This document shows, piece by piece, positions 26,827 to 40,198 of a stretch of DNA of 64,000 nt (position 1 is its first letter; every line of letters starts with the position of its first letter). The notes beneath the pieces are model-generated. The model saw nothing but the letters and a program-made list of their open reading frames with translations, was not told the DNA's origin and did no database searches. Location of the stretch: contig CASDWY010000029.1 in the NCBI GenBank assembly GCA_949284985.1, positions 62,001 through 126,000 on the forward strand, given 5' to 3'. The stretch comes from an uncultured bacterium (GTDB taxonomy: Bacteria; Cyanobacteriota; Vampirovibrionia; Gastranaerophilales; Gastranaerophilaceae). A program made the position numbers and the translations under genes.

Positions 26827-28596
26827 TTACAGGTTAATTAAAGTTTTCATTTCGTCTTTTGAAACTTGAACCAAGGCTTTGTAGTCATCGGATCTGACAA
26901 GATAAATGTCAGCGCCGCGTTTTTTCTCAGTTAAACGAGTTTGAACATAGGATTGGTTTAGGTTATTAAATGAATGAATAAAGAAAATTTTGTCTTTTAT
27001 ATAGCCGACAAGAGCAACTTCATTTTCGTATCTAATCAAATAAAAGCCTTTTGTTTTAGATATTTTAGCTTGATTAATAAGCGTCGGTTCAATATCAGGT
27101 TTAGTTGCGTATTGTTCGTTAATTTCAACTGTAAATTCGAGGTCTTCTTTATTTGGTGCTTGTTTGTATAGCTCGTCTACAGCAGGTTCAATGTCTGATA
27201 TGTCACTTAGTTCTTCTAAATCAAGATCTTGTTCTTTAATTGAAACAACTTCAGATGGTGCCTCAATATATTGTTTATTAGCAGGTTCAAATCCTTCATT
27301 TATAGGTGCGGCATTAAGATTAAACGGATCAGTTATTGTTGAGTTCAAAGATTGACTTTGTTCATTTTCTGCTTCGTTATTTTCAACGGTATTTGTGTCA
27401 GAAATGCTTTGTTTTATAATGCTGTCTTTTTCTGTATCCGAGGTCTCATTGTAGATGTTATCAAGATTGTTTGAAATTTCTTTTTGATATTCTTCTGTTT
27501 GTTTAACTAAATTTGCTTCTTCTTTTTCTTTCATAAACTTATACTTCTCCTGCCAAGACATATTTTTAATTTCATTTGGAATTTCAGTTTTTGTTTCTTC
27601 TTCAAAATGAATAGATTTTGAAGTTTTAGGTTTAGAGTACGTTTGTGACGTTTTTGCAAAGACTTTAACCAGCAAGCCTAAAAGTGATATTGAGGCAACA
27701 ACTAGAACAACAATCGCTGTATTCTCATTATTAGCAGCGGATTTTAAAGATTTTATTATCTTGTCTGTAAAGCTCAATTGTTTTTCTTCAATTGGTTTTA
27801 CAAGTTCTTTTGGAGGCTCAAGCGGAGTTGTAACCGGTGCTGGAATAATTGGTGTTTGCACCGCAGGTGTTTGGGTTTTAGTAGGTGTTTTAGCTGTCTG
27901 AACAGGCTTTATGCTCTGTTGCGGTTTAGCTTTAACAGGTGCTGATTTTGCCACTGGTTTAGTGTATTGTTTTGGTTTAGTTTGAGTAACTTTTTTAACT
28001 TGTTTTGATGTTGATTTTTGTACAGTTTTCTTGGTTGTTTGTTTTTTAACAGTGGTGTTATTTTTTTGTGCAGCAGCTTTTTTAGTTTGCACAGTTTGTT
28101 TAGCGGCTTGTGCTTTTGGACTCTGAACTGTAGTTGGTGTTAGTTTAATTGGTTCATTTTGTTCAATTTTTTCAAGTAGCATGTCATCTTTTGCAATTTT
28201 AGTTGTTACATAGGAGGCATGCGCATTAAATATTACAGGTCTGGTAGTTTTTATGACAATTTTAGTATAGCCATTGGAATTTTCTTGGTTAAAGTATGGA
28301 ACAAGTTTAGCACTGGCACTTCTAATATTTAGTGCGTTTATTGTACTAATAGAGGTTATTGAATGATAGGTTTCGGGTAAAAGAATATTATATTCGTTAT
28401 TTTCTTTGTAAATAACTTTTACCGGGTCAGTGTATGGCCGTTCAAAAACAAGCAAAACGCTTACTCTGTTATCTGGAGTTTGATTGAGTTCGACATTTAA
28501 TAAATTATTTTTGTACTTTGATTCAATTGCGGGCGAACTTATTGCCGCAATGAAAAATAGTGCTAGGATTACTATATAACTTATAAGTTTTTTCAT
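26827..28596 (-). CDS. Secreted/anchored protein with AMIN-like N-domain and cytoplasmic C-domain
   Basis: 589 residues in clear blocks. Signal peptide or anchor (1-22), a beta-rich AMIN-like domain (about 28-150, RVSVLLVFERPYTDPVKV and YTKIVIKTTRPVIFNAHAS), a low-complexity linker rich in Lys, Thr, Gln and Pro (160-265), a membrane helix (293-315), an acidic stretch (about 320-500), and a small C-terminal domain (about 510-589, KGFYLIRYENEVALVGYIKDKIF). AMIN domains bind peptidoglycan or pilus/secretin parts, so it may link wall and cytoplasm. The end of the gene abuts the lipoprotein gene. Function not known. Confidence 0.75.
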   Translation of the reverse strand: MKKLISYIVILALFFIAAISSPAIESKYKNNLLNVELNQTPDNRVSVLLVFERPYTDPVKVIYKENNEYNILLPETYHSITSISTINALNIRSASAKLVPYFNQENSNGYTKIVIKTTRPVIFNAHASYVTTKIAKDDMLLEKIEQNEPIKLTPTTVQSPKAQAAKQTVQTKKAAAQKNNTTVKKQTTKKTVQKSTSKQVKKVTQTKPKQYTKPVAKSAPVKAKPQQSIKPVQTAKTPTKTQTPAVQTPIIPAPVTTPLEPPKELVKPIEEKQLSFTDKIIKSLKSAANNENTAIVVLVVASISLLGLLVKVFAKTSQTYSKPKTSKSIHFEEETKTEIPNEIKNMSWQEKYKFMKEKEEANLVKQTEEYQKEISNNLDNIYNETSDTEKDSIIKQSISDTNTVENNEAENEQSQSLNSTITDPFNLNAAPINEGFEPANKQYIEAPSEVVSIKEQDLDLEELSDISDIEPAVDELYKQAPNKEDLEFTVEINEQYATKPDIEPTLINQAKISKTKGFYLIRYENEVALVGYIKDKIFFIHSFNNLNQSYVQTRLTEKKRGADIYLVRSDDYKALVQVSKDEMKTLINL

Positions 28597-28655
28597 GACA
28601 ATTTAACGATACATCTTTATATAAATTTTATCACAACATAACGCCAAGTTAACGA

Positions 28656-32440
<3,785 letters not shown>

Positions 32441-32451
32441 AGGAGTTCAAA

Positions 32452-33177
32452 ATGATAAAGAGAAAATTGGTTGCAGCTTTAGGCGTTTGCATTTTTGTAG
32501 TTGGCGCAATTTCAGCAGGTGTGGCTGCTGAACCGGGGTATATTAGTGTAAGCAGTTCTGCTACAAAAGAAGTTGATCCAAATCGTGCAGAAGTTAATTT
32601 TTATATTGAAACAACGGAAAAAACAGCTCAGCTTGCTTCAGAAAAAAATAAAGAAGTGGCTAACAAGGTTATTAACGCATTAAAACCCGAACTTGCAAAG
32701 AATTCTGCTGATTCTATTAAGACTTCAGCTTTTGTAGTTCGTCCTGAATATTATTGGACAAAGGATAACAAAAAAAATCTTAGAGGATATGTCGCTACAA
32801 ATACAATTTATGTAGTAACAAGTAATATTCAAAATGCCGGAAAAATAATAGATGCTGCATTAAATGCAGGCGCATCAAGAGTTGATAGTTTTAATTTGAC
32901 ATTGGATAACCCGAATAAATATTGCACTGATGTTATCCAAGAGGCAGTGAAAGATAGCCAGTTTAAAGCTTCTTCTATTGCTAAATCACTTAATACCTCT
33001 CTTTTAGGAGTTAAATCAATTTCTACATCATGTTCTACACAAAGTGTAAGTAATCATATGTTGAGGTTTGCAGCTGCTAATGATTCTTTGTCTAGTGCTA
33101 AAGAAGCATCTACGCCAATAGAAGCAGGAAAAATTAAAATATATGCAAATGTTAATGCCAGTTATAATATAAAGTAG
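32452..33177 (+). CDS. SIMPL-domain (DUF541) periplasmic protein
   Basis: 241 residues: signal peptide (cleavage near GVAA-EPGY, about residue 27) followed by a SIMPL domain: ISVSSSATKEVDPNRAEVNFYIET in parts, LRGYVATNTIYVVTSN, and GASRVDSFNLTLDN. Members (E. coli YggE, BP26) are periplasmic or outer-membrane-associated, sometimes linked to oxidative stress. AAGGAG precedes the ATG. Likely co-transcribed with the small membrane protein upstream (11-base gap). Confidence 0.88.
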   Translation: MIKRKLVAALGVCIFVVGAISAGVAAEPGYISVSSSATKEVDPNRAEVNFYIETTEKTAQLASEKNKEVANKVINALKPELAKNSADSIKTSAFVVRPEYYWTKDNKKNLRGYVATNTIYVVTSNIQNAGKIIDAALNAGASRVDSFNLTLDNPNKYCTDVIQEAVKDSQFKASSIAKSLNTSLLGVKSISTSCSTQSVSNHMLRFAAANDSLSSAKEASTPIEAGKIKIYANVNASYNIK

Positions 33178-33193
33178 TTGAGACTAATTTGTT

Positions 33194-34402
33194 ATGTTAA
33201 AAACTCCCAAGTCTTTGAGATTACAAATTGGTATTTTTGGTCGTACAAATGTTGGTAAATCAACATTAATAAATGTATTAACAAATCAGTACACAGCAAT
33301 TACCTCATCACATCCAGGTACTACTACTGATCCTGTTGAAAAGTCAATGGAAATGCTGCCTATTGGACCGGTTACGCTTATTGATACAGCAGGAATAGAT
33401 GATAGTGGCGAATTGGGAAATGAAAGAATTGAAAAAACACTACAAGTTATATCCAGATGTGATATTGCTGTACTTGTTTGCGATTATCGTGGTTGGGGAA
33501 AGTATGAGCTAGGCTTGTTTGAAAAACTTAGTAGTGCCTCTGTCCCTGTTGTTGCACTTATAAATAAGCTTGATATTAAGGCAATTTCTCAAAAAAACTA
33601 TTCTAAAATTAAAGATTATTGTCCAGAACCGATTTTAGCGTCTCTTGACCAGAATAAAGATATAGTGCCAGTTATAAAAGAACAAATTGTTAAAAATTTA
33701 CCAGAGGATGTTATGGCTTCTCAATCAATAATTGGCGATTTGATTTCGTCTGGAGATACTGTGGTAATGGTTACGCCTATTGATAAAGAAGCACCAAAAG
33801 GGAGGCTTATACTTCCACAAGTTCAGCTTTTGCGTGACATCTTGGATAATGATGCAAAAGCAATTGTTGTAAAAGTTGACCAGTTAGAAAGTGCATTAAA
33901 TAATCTTGTAACTCCGCCTAAGCTTGTTGTTACGGATTCACAGGTTTTTGAAGAAGTTTCAATGATTATTCCATCACATATACCGCTTACTTCCTTTTCT
34001 ATACTTTTTGCAAGATATAAAGGCGATTTGGGTTCTTTTGTTAGTGCAGTTAATGTGCTTAGTTTACTTCCTTATAATGCTAAAATTCTTATTGCTGAAA
34101 GCTGTTCTCATCATCCTATTGAGGATGATATAGCCAGAGTAAAAATTCCTAAATGGCTAAAAGAAAAAACAGGTAAGGATTTTTCATTTGACTATGTTAG
34201 AGGTCATGATTTTCCCAAAGATTTATCAAAATATAATTTAATAATTCATTGTGGCGGCTGTATGACTAACAGACGTGAAATATTATCACGCATATATAGG
34301 GCAAATTCTCAAAACGTTGCGATTACTAATTATGGAGTTATAATCGCTTACTGTAAAGGAATTTTAGAAAGATCAATCCAAGTATTTAAAGAAAATATGT
34401 AA
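33194..34402 (+). CDS. hydF: [FeFe]-hydrogenase maturation GTPase HydF
   Basis: Scaffold on which HydE and HydG build the 2Fe subcluster of [FeFe]-hydrogenase. 402 residues: GTPase domain with P-loop GRTNVGKS (16-23), G3 DTAGIDD and G4 NKLD; a dimerisation domain; and a C-terminal iron-sulfur domain with the family ligands CxH (in ESCSHHP) and HCxxC (in IHCGGCM). The CxH...HCxxC set separates it from Era/EngA GTPases. hydE, hydG and hydA are not in the window, but HydF implies them elsewhere and hence hydrogen-evolving fermentation. Confidence 0.95.
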   Translation: MLKTPKSLRLQIGIFGRTNVGKSTLINVLTNQYTAITSSHPGTTTDPVEKSMEMLPIGPVTLIDTAGIDDSGELGNERIEKTLQVISRCDIAVLVCDYRGWGKYELGLFEKLSSASVPVVALINKLDIKAISQKNYSKIKDYCPEPILASLDQNKDIVPVIKEQIVKNLPEDVMASQSIIGDLISSGDTVVMVTPIDKEAPKGRLILPQVQLLRDILDNDAKAIVVKVDQLESALNNLVTPPKLVVTDSQVFEEVSMIIPSHIPLTSFSILFARYKGDLGSFVSAVNVLSLLPYNAKILIAESCSHHPIEDDIARVKIPKWLKEKTGKDFSFDYVRGHDFPKDLSKYNLIIHCGGCMTNRREILSRIYRANSQNVAITNYGVIIAYCKGILERSIQVFKENM

Positions 34403-34494
34403 CATAACTTAATATTTAGTTTTAATATAGCAATTATCTTGGTCTTAAAGTTTTTATTAAAATAAGAGAAATAATTAACCACACGAGGAATAAG

Positions 34495-34914
34495 ATGGGA
34501 TACGCTATTTTTGCAGCACGAAAATTAATGTTGAATACTCGGATAAACAATTTGCAGTTTAGAATAATGAGTTTATCTCAACAACAGCAATCTTTATCTG
34601 AGCAGTCAGGAATGATTCAAAGTTATTTTTCGCAACAAGGAATGCTTCTTGGTAATCAAACAGGAGGAATCTTTGGACAAAATATGGGCGATTATAGGCA
34701 GTTTATGTCCTATATGGGAGTGGTTTCTTCATATCAAAGTATGCTAAATGCAGCTCAACAAATGATGCTAAAACCTGTCGCTATCCAAGAAAATCAAATT
34801 GATAATGAACGCAAGAGATTGGAAACCCAATTAAAAGCAGCAACGACAGAGCTTGAAAAAGTTGAACAAGCAGAAGATAAACAAATAGAAAGATCAGCAC
34901 CAAAATTTGCATAA
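34495..34914 (+). CDS. Small hypothetical coiled-coil protein
   Basis: 139 residues, Gln- and Met-rich. N-terminal helix (about 1-45, NTRINNLQFRIMSLSQQQQS), a Gly/Phe-rich middle, then a charged coiled coil (about 100-135, NERKRLETQLKAATTELEKV). The shape resembles helical secreted or structural proteins, but no family is recognised. ACGAGGAATAAG precedes the ATG and a strong terminator follows, so it is a single-gene unit. Confidence 0.72.
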   Translation: MGYAIFAARKLMLNTRINNLQFRIMSLSQQQQSLSEQSGMIQSYFSQQGMLLGNQTGGIFGQNMGDYRQFMSYMGVVSSYQSMLNAAQQMMLKPVAIQENQIDNERKRLETQLKAATTELEKVEQAEDKQIERSAPKFA

Positions 34915-34916
34915 TG

Positions 34917-34940
34917 AAACCGCCGGTTGGCGGTTTTTTT
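34917..34940 (+). terminator. Intrinsic terminator
   Basis: AAACCGCC (34917-34924) and GGCGGTTT (34929-34936), loop GGTT, then T-run. Directly follows the stop at 34914. Confidence 0.9.
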
Positions 34941-35025
34941 ATTGAGTAAAAATTTATATTTAGCTTGAACCTGATGTGTTTTTGTGGTTGAATAAACAAT
35001 AAATGTACGAAATCAGAGGTTTAAT

Positions 35026-36123
35026 ATGTTAAGAGCAGGAATCGTAGGATTGCCAAATGTTGGGAAGTCAACGCTTTTTAATGCGTTAACAAGTTCAAAA
35101 AATGCTGAAAGTGCAAATTATCCATTTTGTACAATTGAGCCAAATGTTGGTGTAGTTAGTGTTCCTGATGAAAGGCTTTATATATTAAAAGATATTGTTA
35201 AGACTCAAACTGTTATTCCTACTGCTATAGAGTTTGTAGATATAGCAGGCCTTGTTAAAGGTGCAAGCAAAGGTGAAGGACTAGGAAATCAGTTTTTAGC
35301 TAATATAAGAGAAGTTGATGCAATAATTCAGGTTGTTAGATGTTTTGATGACCCAAATACGGTTCATGTTAGTGGAAAAGTTGATCCTGTAGATGATATA
35401 GAAACTATAAATACAGAGCTTGCGTTGGCTGATTTAGCATCTATAGAAAAACGCCAAGCAAGAATATCAAAAATTGCAAAGTCCGGAGATAAGGCTGCAC
35501 AATTAGAAGATAAAGTTTTAACAAGACTGAGTGAACTTTTGTCCGAGGGTAAGTTTATTAAACCGGAAGATTATTTTGAGGATGATGAGCTTACTCTTGT
35601 TAAGTCTATGCATTTATTGACAATTAAACCTATTATTTATGCAGCAAATGTGTCAGAGTTTGACTTAAAAGACGGAAATGCATATGTAGAAGAAGTTAAA
35701 AGCTATGCTCAAAGCCATAATGCTGATGTTGTAATAATTTCTGCAAAAATTGAGCAGGAATTAGTTGAGCTTGATGCTGATGAAGCAGCAGAATATTTAA
35801 AGGATTTAGGTGTTAAAAATTCTGGAATAGAAAGAATGATTCAATCGGTATATAGACTTTTAAATCTTAGAACATACCTTACTGCTGGAGAAAAAGAAGT
35901 TCGAGCGTGGACTATTCCAAGTGGTGCAAAAGCACCTCAGGCTGCCGGAGTTATTCATACTGATTTTGAAAAGGGATTTATCAAGGCAGAAGTTGTATCT
36001 TACGAGGATTTTGTTAAATGCAACGGCTGGAATGGCGCAAAAGAAAAAGGACTTGCAAGACTTGAAGGCAAGGAATACGTTGTTAAAGACGGTGATATCA
36101 TGTTGTTTAAATTTAATGTGTAA
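35026..36123 (+). CDS. ychF: Redox-regulated ATPase/GTPase YchF (OBG family)
   Basis: 365 residues. G1 [10 protein letters not shown]3 [19 protein letters not shown], the G4-like NVSEFD that makes the family prefer ATP, and a C-terminal TGS domain ([20 protein letters not shown]). It is ribosome-associated and broadly conserved. GAGG precedes the ATG. It sits 5 bases ahead of lepA, a second translation-linked GTPase. Confidence 0.97.
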   Translation: MLRAGIVGLPNVGKSTLFNALTSSKNAESANYPFCTIEPNVGVVSVPDERLYILKDIVKTQTVIPTAIEFVDIAGLVKGASKGEGLGNQFLANIREVDAIIQVVRCFDDPNTVHVSGKVDPVDDIETINTELALADLASIEKRQARISKIAKSGDKAAQLEDKVLTRLSELLSEGKFIKPEDYFEDDELTLVKSMHLLTIKPIIYAANVSEFDLKDGNAYVEEVKSYAQSHNADVVIISAKIEQELVELDADEAAEYLKDLGVKNSGIERMIQSVYRLLNLRTYLTAGEKEVRAWTIPSGAKAPQAAGVIHTDFEKGFIKAEVVSYEDFVKCNGWNGAKEKGLARLEGKEYVVKDGDIMLFKFNV

Positions 36124-36128
36124 AAGAA

Positions 36129-37931
36129 ATGAAGTATATTGAAAACGTTAGAAATTTTTGTATAATTGCGCATATTGATCATGGAAAATCAACCCTGGCT
36201 GACCGATTACTTGAGCATACTGGTACTGTCGCACAAAGAGATATGCAAAATCAAATTTTAGATTCTATGGATATTGAAAGAGAACGTGGAATTACTATCA
36301 AGCTAAACGCGGCCAGAATGAACTATAAGGCAGAAGATGGAAAGGAGTATATTTTAAATCTAATTGATACTCCAGGACACGTTGATTTTTCGTATGAAGT
36401 TTCACGCTCATTGGCTGCATGTGAGGGTGCACTTTTAATTGTTGATGCTACGCAAGGTGTTGAAGCTCAAACTCTTGCAAATGTTTATTTAGCAGTAGAA
36501 CAGAATTTGGAAATAATCCCAGTAATTAACAAAATAGACTTGCCATCTGCTGATGTTGAGCGTGTAAAACAAGAAATTGAAGATGTGCTTGGTATAGATG
36601 CCAGTATGGCTATACCTGTTAGTGCAAAAGAAGGTATTGGAATAAAAGAAGTGCTTGAGTCTGTAGTTAATTTTATTCCCCCACCGGAAGATACTTCAGA
36701 TAAACCATTAAGGGCTTTGGTGTTTGATAGTGCCTATGATCAGTACTTGGGAACATTATGTTTTTTTAAAGTAGTTGATGGCTCTATTAAGCTTGGGGAC
36801 ACCGTTAAATTTATGGCAAGCGGAAAAGAATATGAAGTAGTTGAGTTAGGTTACCAGACACCAAGAAGAGTTTCTGTTAATGAACTTAAAACCGGTGATG
36901 TTGGATATTTTGCAGGTTCGATAAAAGAATTAACAAGGTTTGTCGGTGATACAATTACAAACAAAAATGAGCCTGCGAATGAACCGCTTGCAGGGTATAA
37001 AGAGGCATTACCTATGGTGTTTTCAGGATTGTATCCTGTTGATAATGATGAATATCAAGATCTCAAAGAGGCGCTTGAAAAACTTAAGTTAAATGACAGT
37101 TCTATTTCATTTGAGCCGGAAACGTCATCTGCGTTGGGATTTGGATTTAGGTGCGGTTTTTTGGGAATGTTGCATATGGAAATTGCTCAAGAACGCCTTG
37201 AACGTGAATATAATATATCATTGGTAACTACAGCGCCATCTGTTGTTTATCGTGTACATAAAACTAACGGTGAAGTTGTTGAAATAGATAATCCGGCAAA
37301 TCTCCCTGCAGCTCAATATCGCGACTATATAGAAGAACCGTATGTTAGAGTAAGTATTATTACCCCCAATGATTATACAGGTACATTAATGGATCTGTGC
37401 CAGTCTAAGCGAGGTATTTTTATAAATATGACATATATTGATAAAATCCGAGTAAATTTAGAGTATGAAATACCTTTGAGTGAAGTAATTACTGATTTTT
37501 ATGATCAACTTAAGTCGCGTACAAAAGGTTATGCATCTATGGATTATGAGTTTAAAGATTACAAGCGTTCTAAACTTGTTAAGCTTGATGTGTTGCTTGC
37601 AGGAGAAGTTGTAGATGCATTAAGTGCTATTGTGCATGAAGATAATGCATTTTATGTGGGACAAAAGTTAACGGCAAAACTTAAGGATATTATTCCTCGT
37701 CAAATGTTCGAAGTGCCTATTCAAGCAGCAGTTGGTGGAAGGATTATTGCAAGAACAAATATTAAAGCATTGAGAAAAAGCGTTTTGGATAAGTGTTATG
37801 GGGGAGACATATCTCGAAAGAGAAAACTCTTAGAAAAGCAGAAAAAAGGCAAAAAACGTATGAAAGCTGTTGGTAGAGTTGAAGTCCCTCAAGAAGCATT
37901 TATGGCTGTTTTGAGTCTTGATGAGGAGTAA
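36129..37931 (+). CDS. lepA: Elongation factor 4 (back-translocase) LepA
   Basis: 600 residues, the normal length. G1 [14 protein letters not shown], switch region ERGITIK, G3 [13 protein letters not shown]4 NKIDLP, then domains II and III and the family-specific C-terminal domain ([38 protein letters not shown], read in parts). It acts on stalled ribosomes. Only a weak ribosome site (AAAAGAA) precedes the ATG, so translation may be coupled to ychF. Confidence 0.98.
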   Translation: MKYIENVRNFCIIAHIDHGKSTLADRLLEHTGTVAQRDMQNQILDSMDIERERGITIKLNAARMNYKAEDGKEYILNLIDTPGHVDFSYEVSRSLAACEGALLIVDATQGVEAQTLANVYLAVEQNLEIIPVINKIDLPSADVERVKQEIEDVLGIDASMAIPVSAKEGIGIKEVLESVVNFIPPPEDTSDKPLRALVFDSAYDQYLGTLCFFKVVDGSIKLGDTVKFMASGKEYEVVELGYQTPRRVSVNELKTGDVGYFAGSIKELTRFVGDTITNKNEPANEPLAGYKEALPMVFSGLYPVDNDEYQDLKEALEKLKLNDSSISFEPETSSALGFGFRCGFLGMLHMEIAQERLEREYNISLVTTAPSVVYRVHKTNGEVVEIDNPANLPAAQYRDYIEEPYVRVSIITPNDYTGTLMDLCQSKRGIFINMTYIDKIRVNLEYEIPLSEVITDFYDQLKSRTKGYASMDYEFKDYKRSKLVKLDVLLAGEVVDALSAIVHEDNAFYVGQKLTAKLKDIIPRQMFEVPIQAAVGGRIIARTNIKALRKSVLDKCYGGDISRKRKLLEKQKKGKKRMKAVGRVEVPQEAFMAVLSLDEE

Positions 37932-37932
37932 T

Positions 37933-38838
37933 ATGAAATGGTATTTTGCCTGCAGTAGTGAGTCTGTATATTTTTTCCCATTAATTAAAGCAGCGGTTAA
38001 TTCTGCTCTTGTTAATACGACATTGAAACCCTGTTTTATATATGACGGTGAGCCAAATGAGCTTACTCAATGGTTGGAGTCGCATAAAGTAGAAGTTATA
38101 TTTCACAAATTGAGTTTTGAAGCTTGCATTAAAAAGCATTTTAATGTGAATGATCGACATATTCCGCTTGGTGCATATTTGCGTTGCGATATTCCTATTA
38201 TAGAAAAAGAAGATGAAGTTGTTCTTTATACAGACTGTGATGTGCTATTTTTAAAGGATATTAAAGAAACAAATATACAAAAACCGGAATTCTTTTCCTG
38301 TAGCTCACAATTTAACAAGAACGATTTTGTTGATTTTAACACCGGTGTTATGTTTATGAACGTTAAGCAGTTGGCAAAGTCGCATTCAAAATTTGTTAAA
38401 TATATTGAAAAAAACATAAATAAATTTTCTGTATTTGATCAAAGTGCATATCAAAGTTTTTATGGAAGAAAAAATACCCCACTTGATGTAAAATATAATC
38501 ATAAACCTTATTGGGGAATAGATGATGATGCTTTTATTTTACATTTTCATGGTCCTAAACCTTTAGATTTTTCTACAGATAAAGCTTTAAAAGAATTTCG
38601 TTTATCATATTATGTTTTGTACAAAAAAAATATTGAGGGGTATCAATATTATTTAAAATTGTTTAAGACATATCTACCGGAAATTGAATATAGTGAGTCT
38701 ATTGAGCTTTTGAACAATGGGAGCTATCCTATAAATAAAACATCTAATAGACCAATTAGAGTTAGAGCAGCCAATTTTATAAGAAAAAAATACAATTTTA
38801 TTAAAAGCTTACTAAAATCAAATTTTAAAATAACTTAA
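37933..38838 (+). CDS. Family 8 glycosyltransferase-like protein
   Basis: 301 residues. GT8/glycogenin-like GT-A features: an N-terminal strand WYFACSSESVYFF, PLGAYLRCDIPII, the metal-binding DxD-type motif VVLYTDCDVLFL, FNTGVMFMNV, DQSAYQSFYG, and the late histidine in ILHFHGPKPLD. It would transfer a hexose to a surface glycan. The ATG at 37933 has GATGAGGAG just ahead; it lies 1 base after the lepA stop. No other sugar gene is adjacent. Confidence 0.85.
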   Translation: MKWYFACSSESVYFFPLIKAAVNSALVNTTLKPCFIYDGEPNELTQWLESHKVEVIFHKLSFEACIKKHFNVNDRHIPLGAYLRCDIPIIEKEDEVVLYTDCDVLFLKDIKETNIQKPEFFSCSSQFNKNDFVDFNTGVMFMNVKQLAKSHSKFVKYIEKNINKFSVFDQSAYQSFYGRKNTPLDVKYNHKPYWGIDDDAFILHFHGPKPLDFSTDKALKEFRLSYYVLYKKNIEGYQYYLKLFKTYLPEIEYSESIELLNNGSYPINKTSNRPIRVRAANFIRKKYNFIKSLLKSNFKIT

Positions 38839-38911
38839 TTTTTCTTTACCAAGATTAAAGTTTTTACTAAATATTCCGATAACAAATATACAGGGATACA
38901 TAGGAGTAAAT

Positions 38912-39115
38912 ATGTTAAAGGAATTTATAAAGAATGTTCACAATTTGGAAGACTTGTTGGTTGAGTGTGCAGAAATGAGCAATTTCAACAGTGGTATCAG
39001 CAAGCTGTTAATGAATAAAAACCTAGCCTATCTTAAGGAGAAAGAGGCTGAAAAAGAAAGAGCATTGGTTGATTTAACAAACTGCGAAATGTTTCGTTAT
39101 CTAAGCGCTACGTAA
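38912..39115 (+). CDS. Very small hypothetical protein
   Basis: 67 residues, charged and helical (LAYLKEKEAEKERALVDL), no signal peptide or membrane segment. ATAGGAGTAAAT precedes the ATG, a good ribosome site. Its last 19 bases overlap the convergent gene at 39097. Unknown function. Confidence 0.6.
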   Translation: MLKEFIKNVHNLEDLLVECAEMSNFNSGISKLLMNKNLAYLKEKEAEKERALVDLTNCEMFRYLSAT

Positions 39116-39630
39116 TTTTTTAGTAGATGAAAAAGCTTTGCAAATGGTGAAAAAACAATTGATTTAAGTTGCCGACTTTGGTATTCGGCAACTAATCGTT
39201 GTATTTCTGCTTCCATTTTCTGTTGAATTTCTAGTAATTTTTGATAATGACTTTTGTCTGACTTTAAAAAAGATGATTCTACAATTTTTTTATGTTCTTC
39301 GAGTTCAAGGCGAAGTCTTGCAATTTTGATTTTAAGCTTTAATTCTTTATCATTGATTTTATGAAACTTTGAGTTTGAGAGAATTTCCGTATCAAAACCA
39401 TCAATTATTGAATTATCCTGATTAATATTTAAAGTATTTAAATCAGGAGTCTTTTGACTAGATTGGACAGTCAAATTGCCAAACGGCGGAATGCTTGATT
39501 GAGAAAATATGTTTGAATTTTTAATAGGTGCAGTTTGAAGATGGTTCTTTTGCAGCTCGCTATTTTTAGCAGACGGCAATAGTCCATTTTTATCTATATT
39601 TTCCAGAAAGATTTTATGATTATTATTCAT
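39097..39630 (-). CDS. Hypothetical protein with C-terminal coiled coil
   Basis: 177 residues. The N-terminal half is polar and disordered (rich in Asn, Ser, Gln) with PPFGNLTVQ. A Lys/Glu/Leu-rich coiled coil (about 92-155) follows, then a short basic, aromatic tail (SPFAKLFHLLKNYVALR) that may be amphipathic. No ribosome site; CATAAT ends 6 bases before the ATG. Not recognised; likely lineage-specific. Confidence 0.62.
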   Translation of the reverse strand: MNNNHKIFLENIDKNGLLPSAKNSELQKNHLQTAPIKNSNIFSQSSIPPFGNLTVQSSQKTPDLNTLNINQDNSIIDGFDTEILSNSKFHKINDKELKLKIKIARLRLELEEHKKIVESSFLKSDKSHYQKLLEIQQKMEAEIQRLVAEYQSRQLKSIVFSPFAKLFHLLKNYVALR

Positions 39631-39688
39631 AACAACATTATGAACTGATTTAAAAAAAATTAAACCGTATAAATGTTGGAGATGCTAA

Positions 39689-40135
39689 TTATTGTTTTCC
39701 TGTAGATCCAAAACCGCCAGCACCGCGCAAAGTTTCTGAAACTTTTAATACGGGAATAATTTGGGGCTGTTCAACTTTAGTAATTACCATTTGAGCAATT
39801 CTTTCATTTGGTTCAATAGTATAAGCGTCTTTAGAGAGATTTACAACTGCTATTTTAACTTCACCCCTATAATCTTCATCAATAGTGCCTGGAGAATTAA
39901 TCATTGAAATACCATGCTTAATAGCCATGCCAGAACGAGGTCTGATTTGTGCTTCATATCCTGCAGGAAGTTCAATTTTAAAGCCTGTAGGAATAAGTGC
40001 TCTTTCTAATGATTGTAGTGTGATTGGCTCATTAATAGCTGCACGAATATCCATACCTGCAGAGCCGGGTGTTTGATATTGCGGTAGTTCTTTACAGTGA
40101 GCTAATTTTTCTATTTTTAATTCTAAATTTTCCAT
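39689..40135 (-). CDS. dut: dUTP diphosphatase
   Basis: Trimeric enzyme hydrolysing dUTP to dUMP and pyrophosphate. 148 residues with all five motifs: [36 protein letters not shown] and the C-terminal P-loop-like [10 protein letters not shown]. The ATG at 40135 gives the normal length; the frame extends further upstream into the divergent promoter. No ribosome site, but an exact TATAAT ends 6 bases ahead. Confidence 0.97.
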   Translation of the reverse strand: MENLELKIEKLAHCKELPQYQTPGSAGMDIRAAINEPITLQSLERALIPTGFKIELPAGYEAQIRPRSGMAIKHGISMINSPGTIDEDYRGEVKIAVVNLSKDAYTIEPNERIAQMVITKVEQPQIIPVLKVSETLRGAGGFGSTGKQ

Positions 40136-40141
40136 AAAATT

Positions 40142-40191
40142 ATTATATCTTGAAATTTTTATTTGTACAAATATAAAAATTAGTTTATAAT
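40142..40191. promoter_or_regulatory. Back-to-back leaderless promoters sharing palindromic TTGTACAA
   Basis: TTGTACAA (40163-40170) is its own reverse complement. On the plus strand TTGTAC (40163-40168), 17 bases, TATAAT (40186-40191), 7 bases, ATG at 40199. On the minus strand TTGTAC (40165-40170), 17 bases, TATAAT (40142-40147), 6 bases, ATG at 40135. Both -10 boxes are exact, both spacers 17, and neither gene has a ribosome site. Confidence 0.75.
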
Positions 40192-40198
40192 ATATTTT

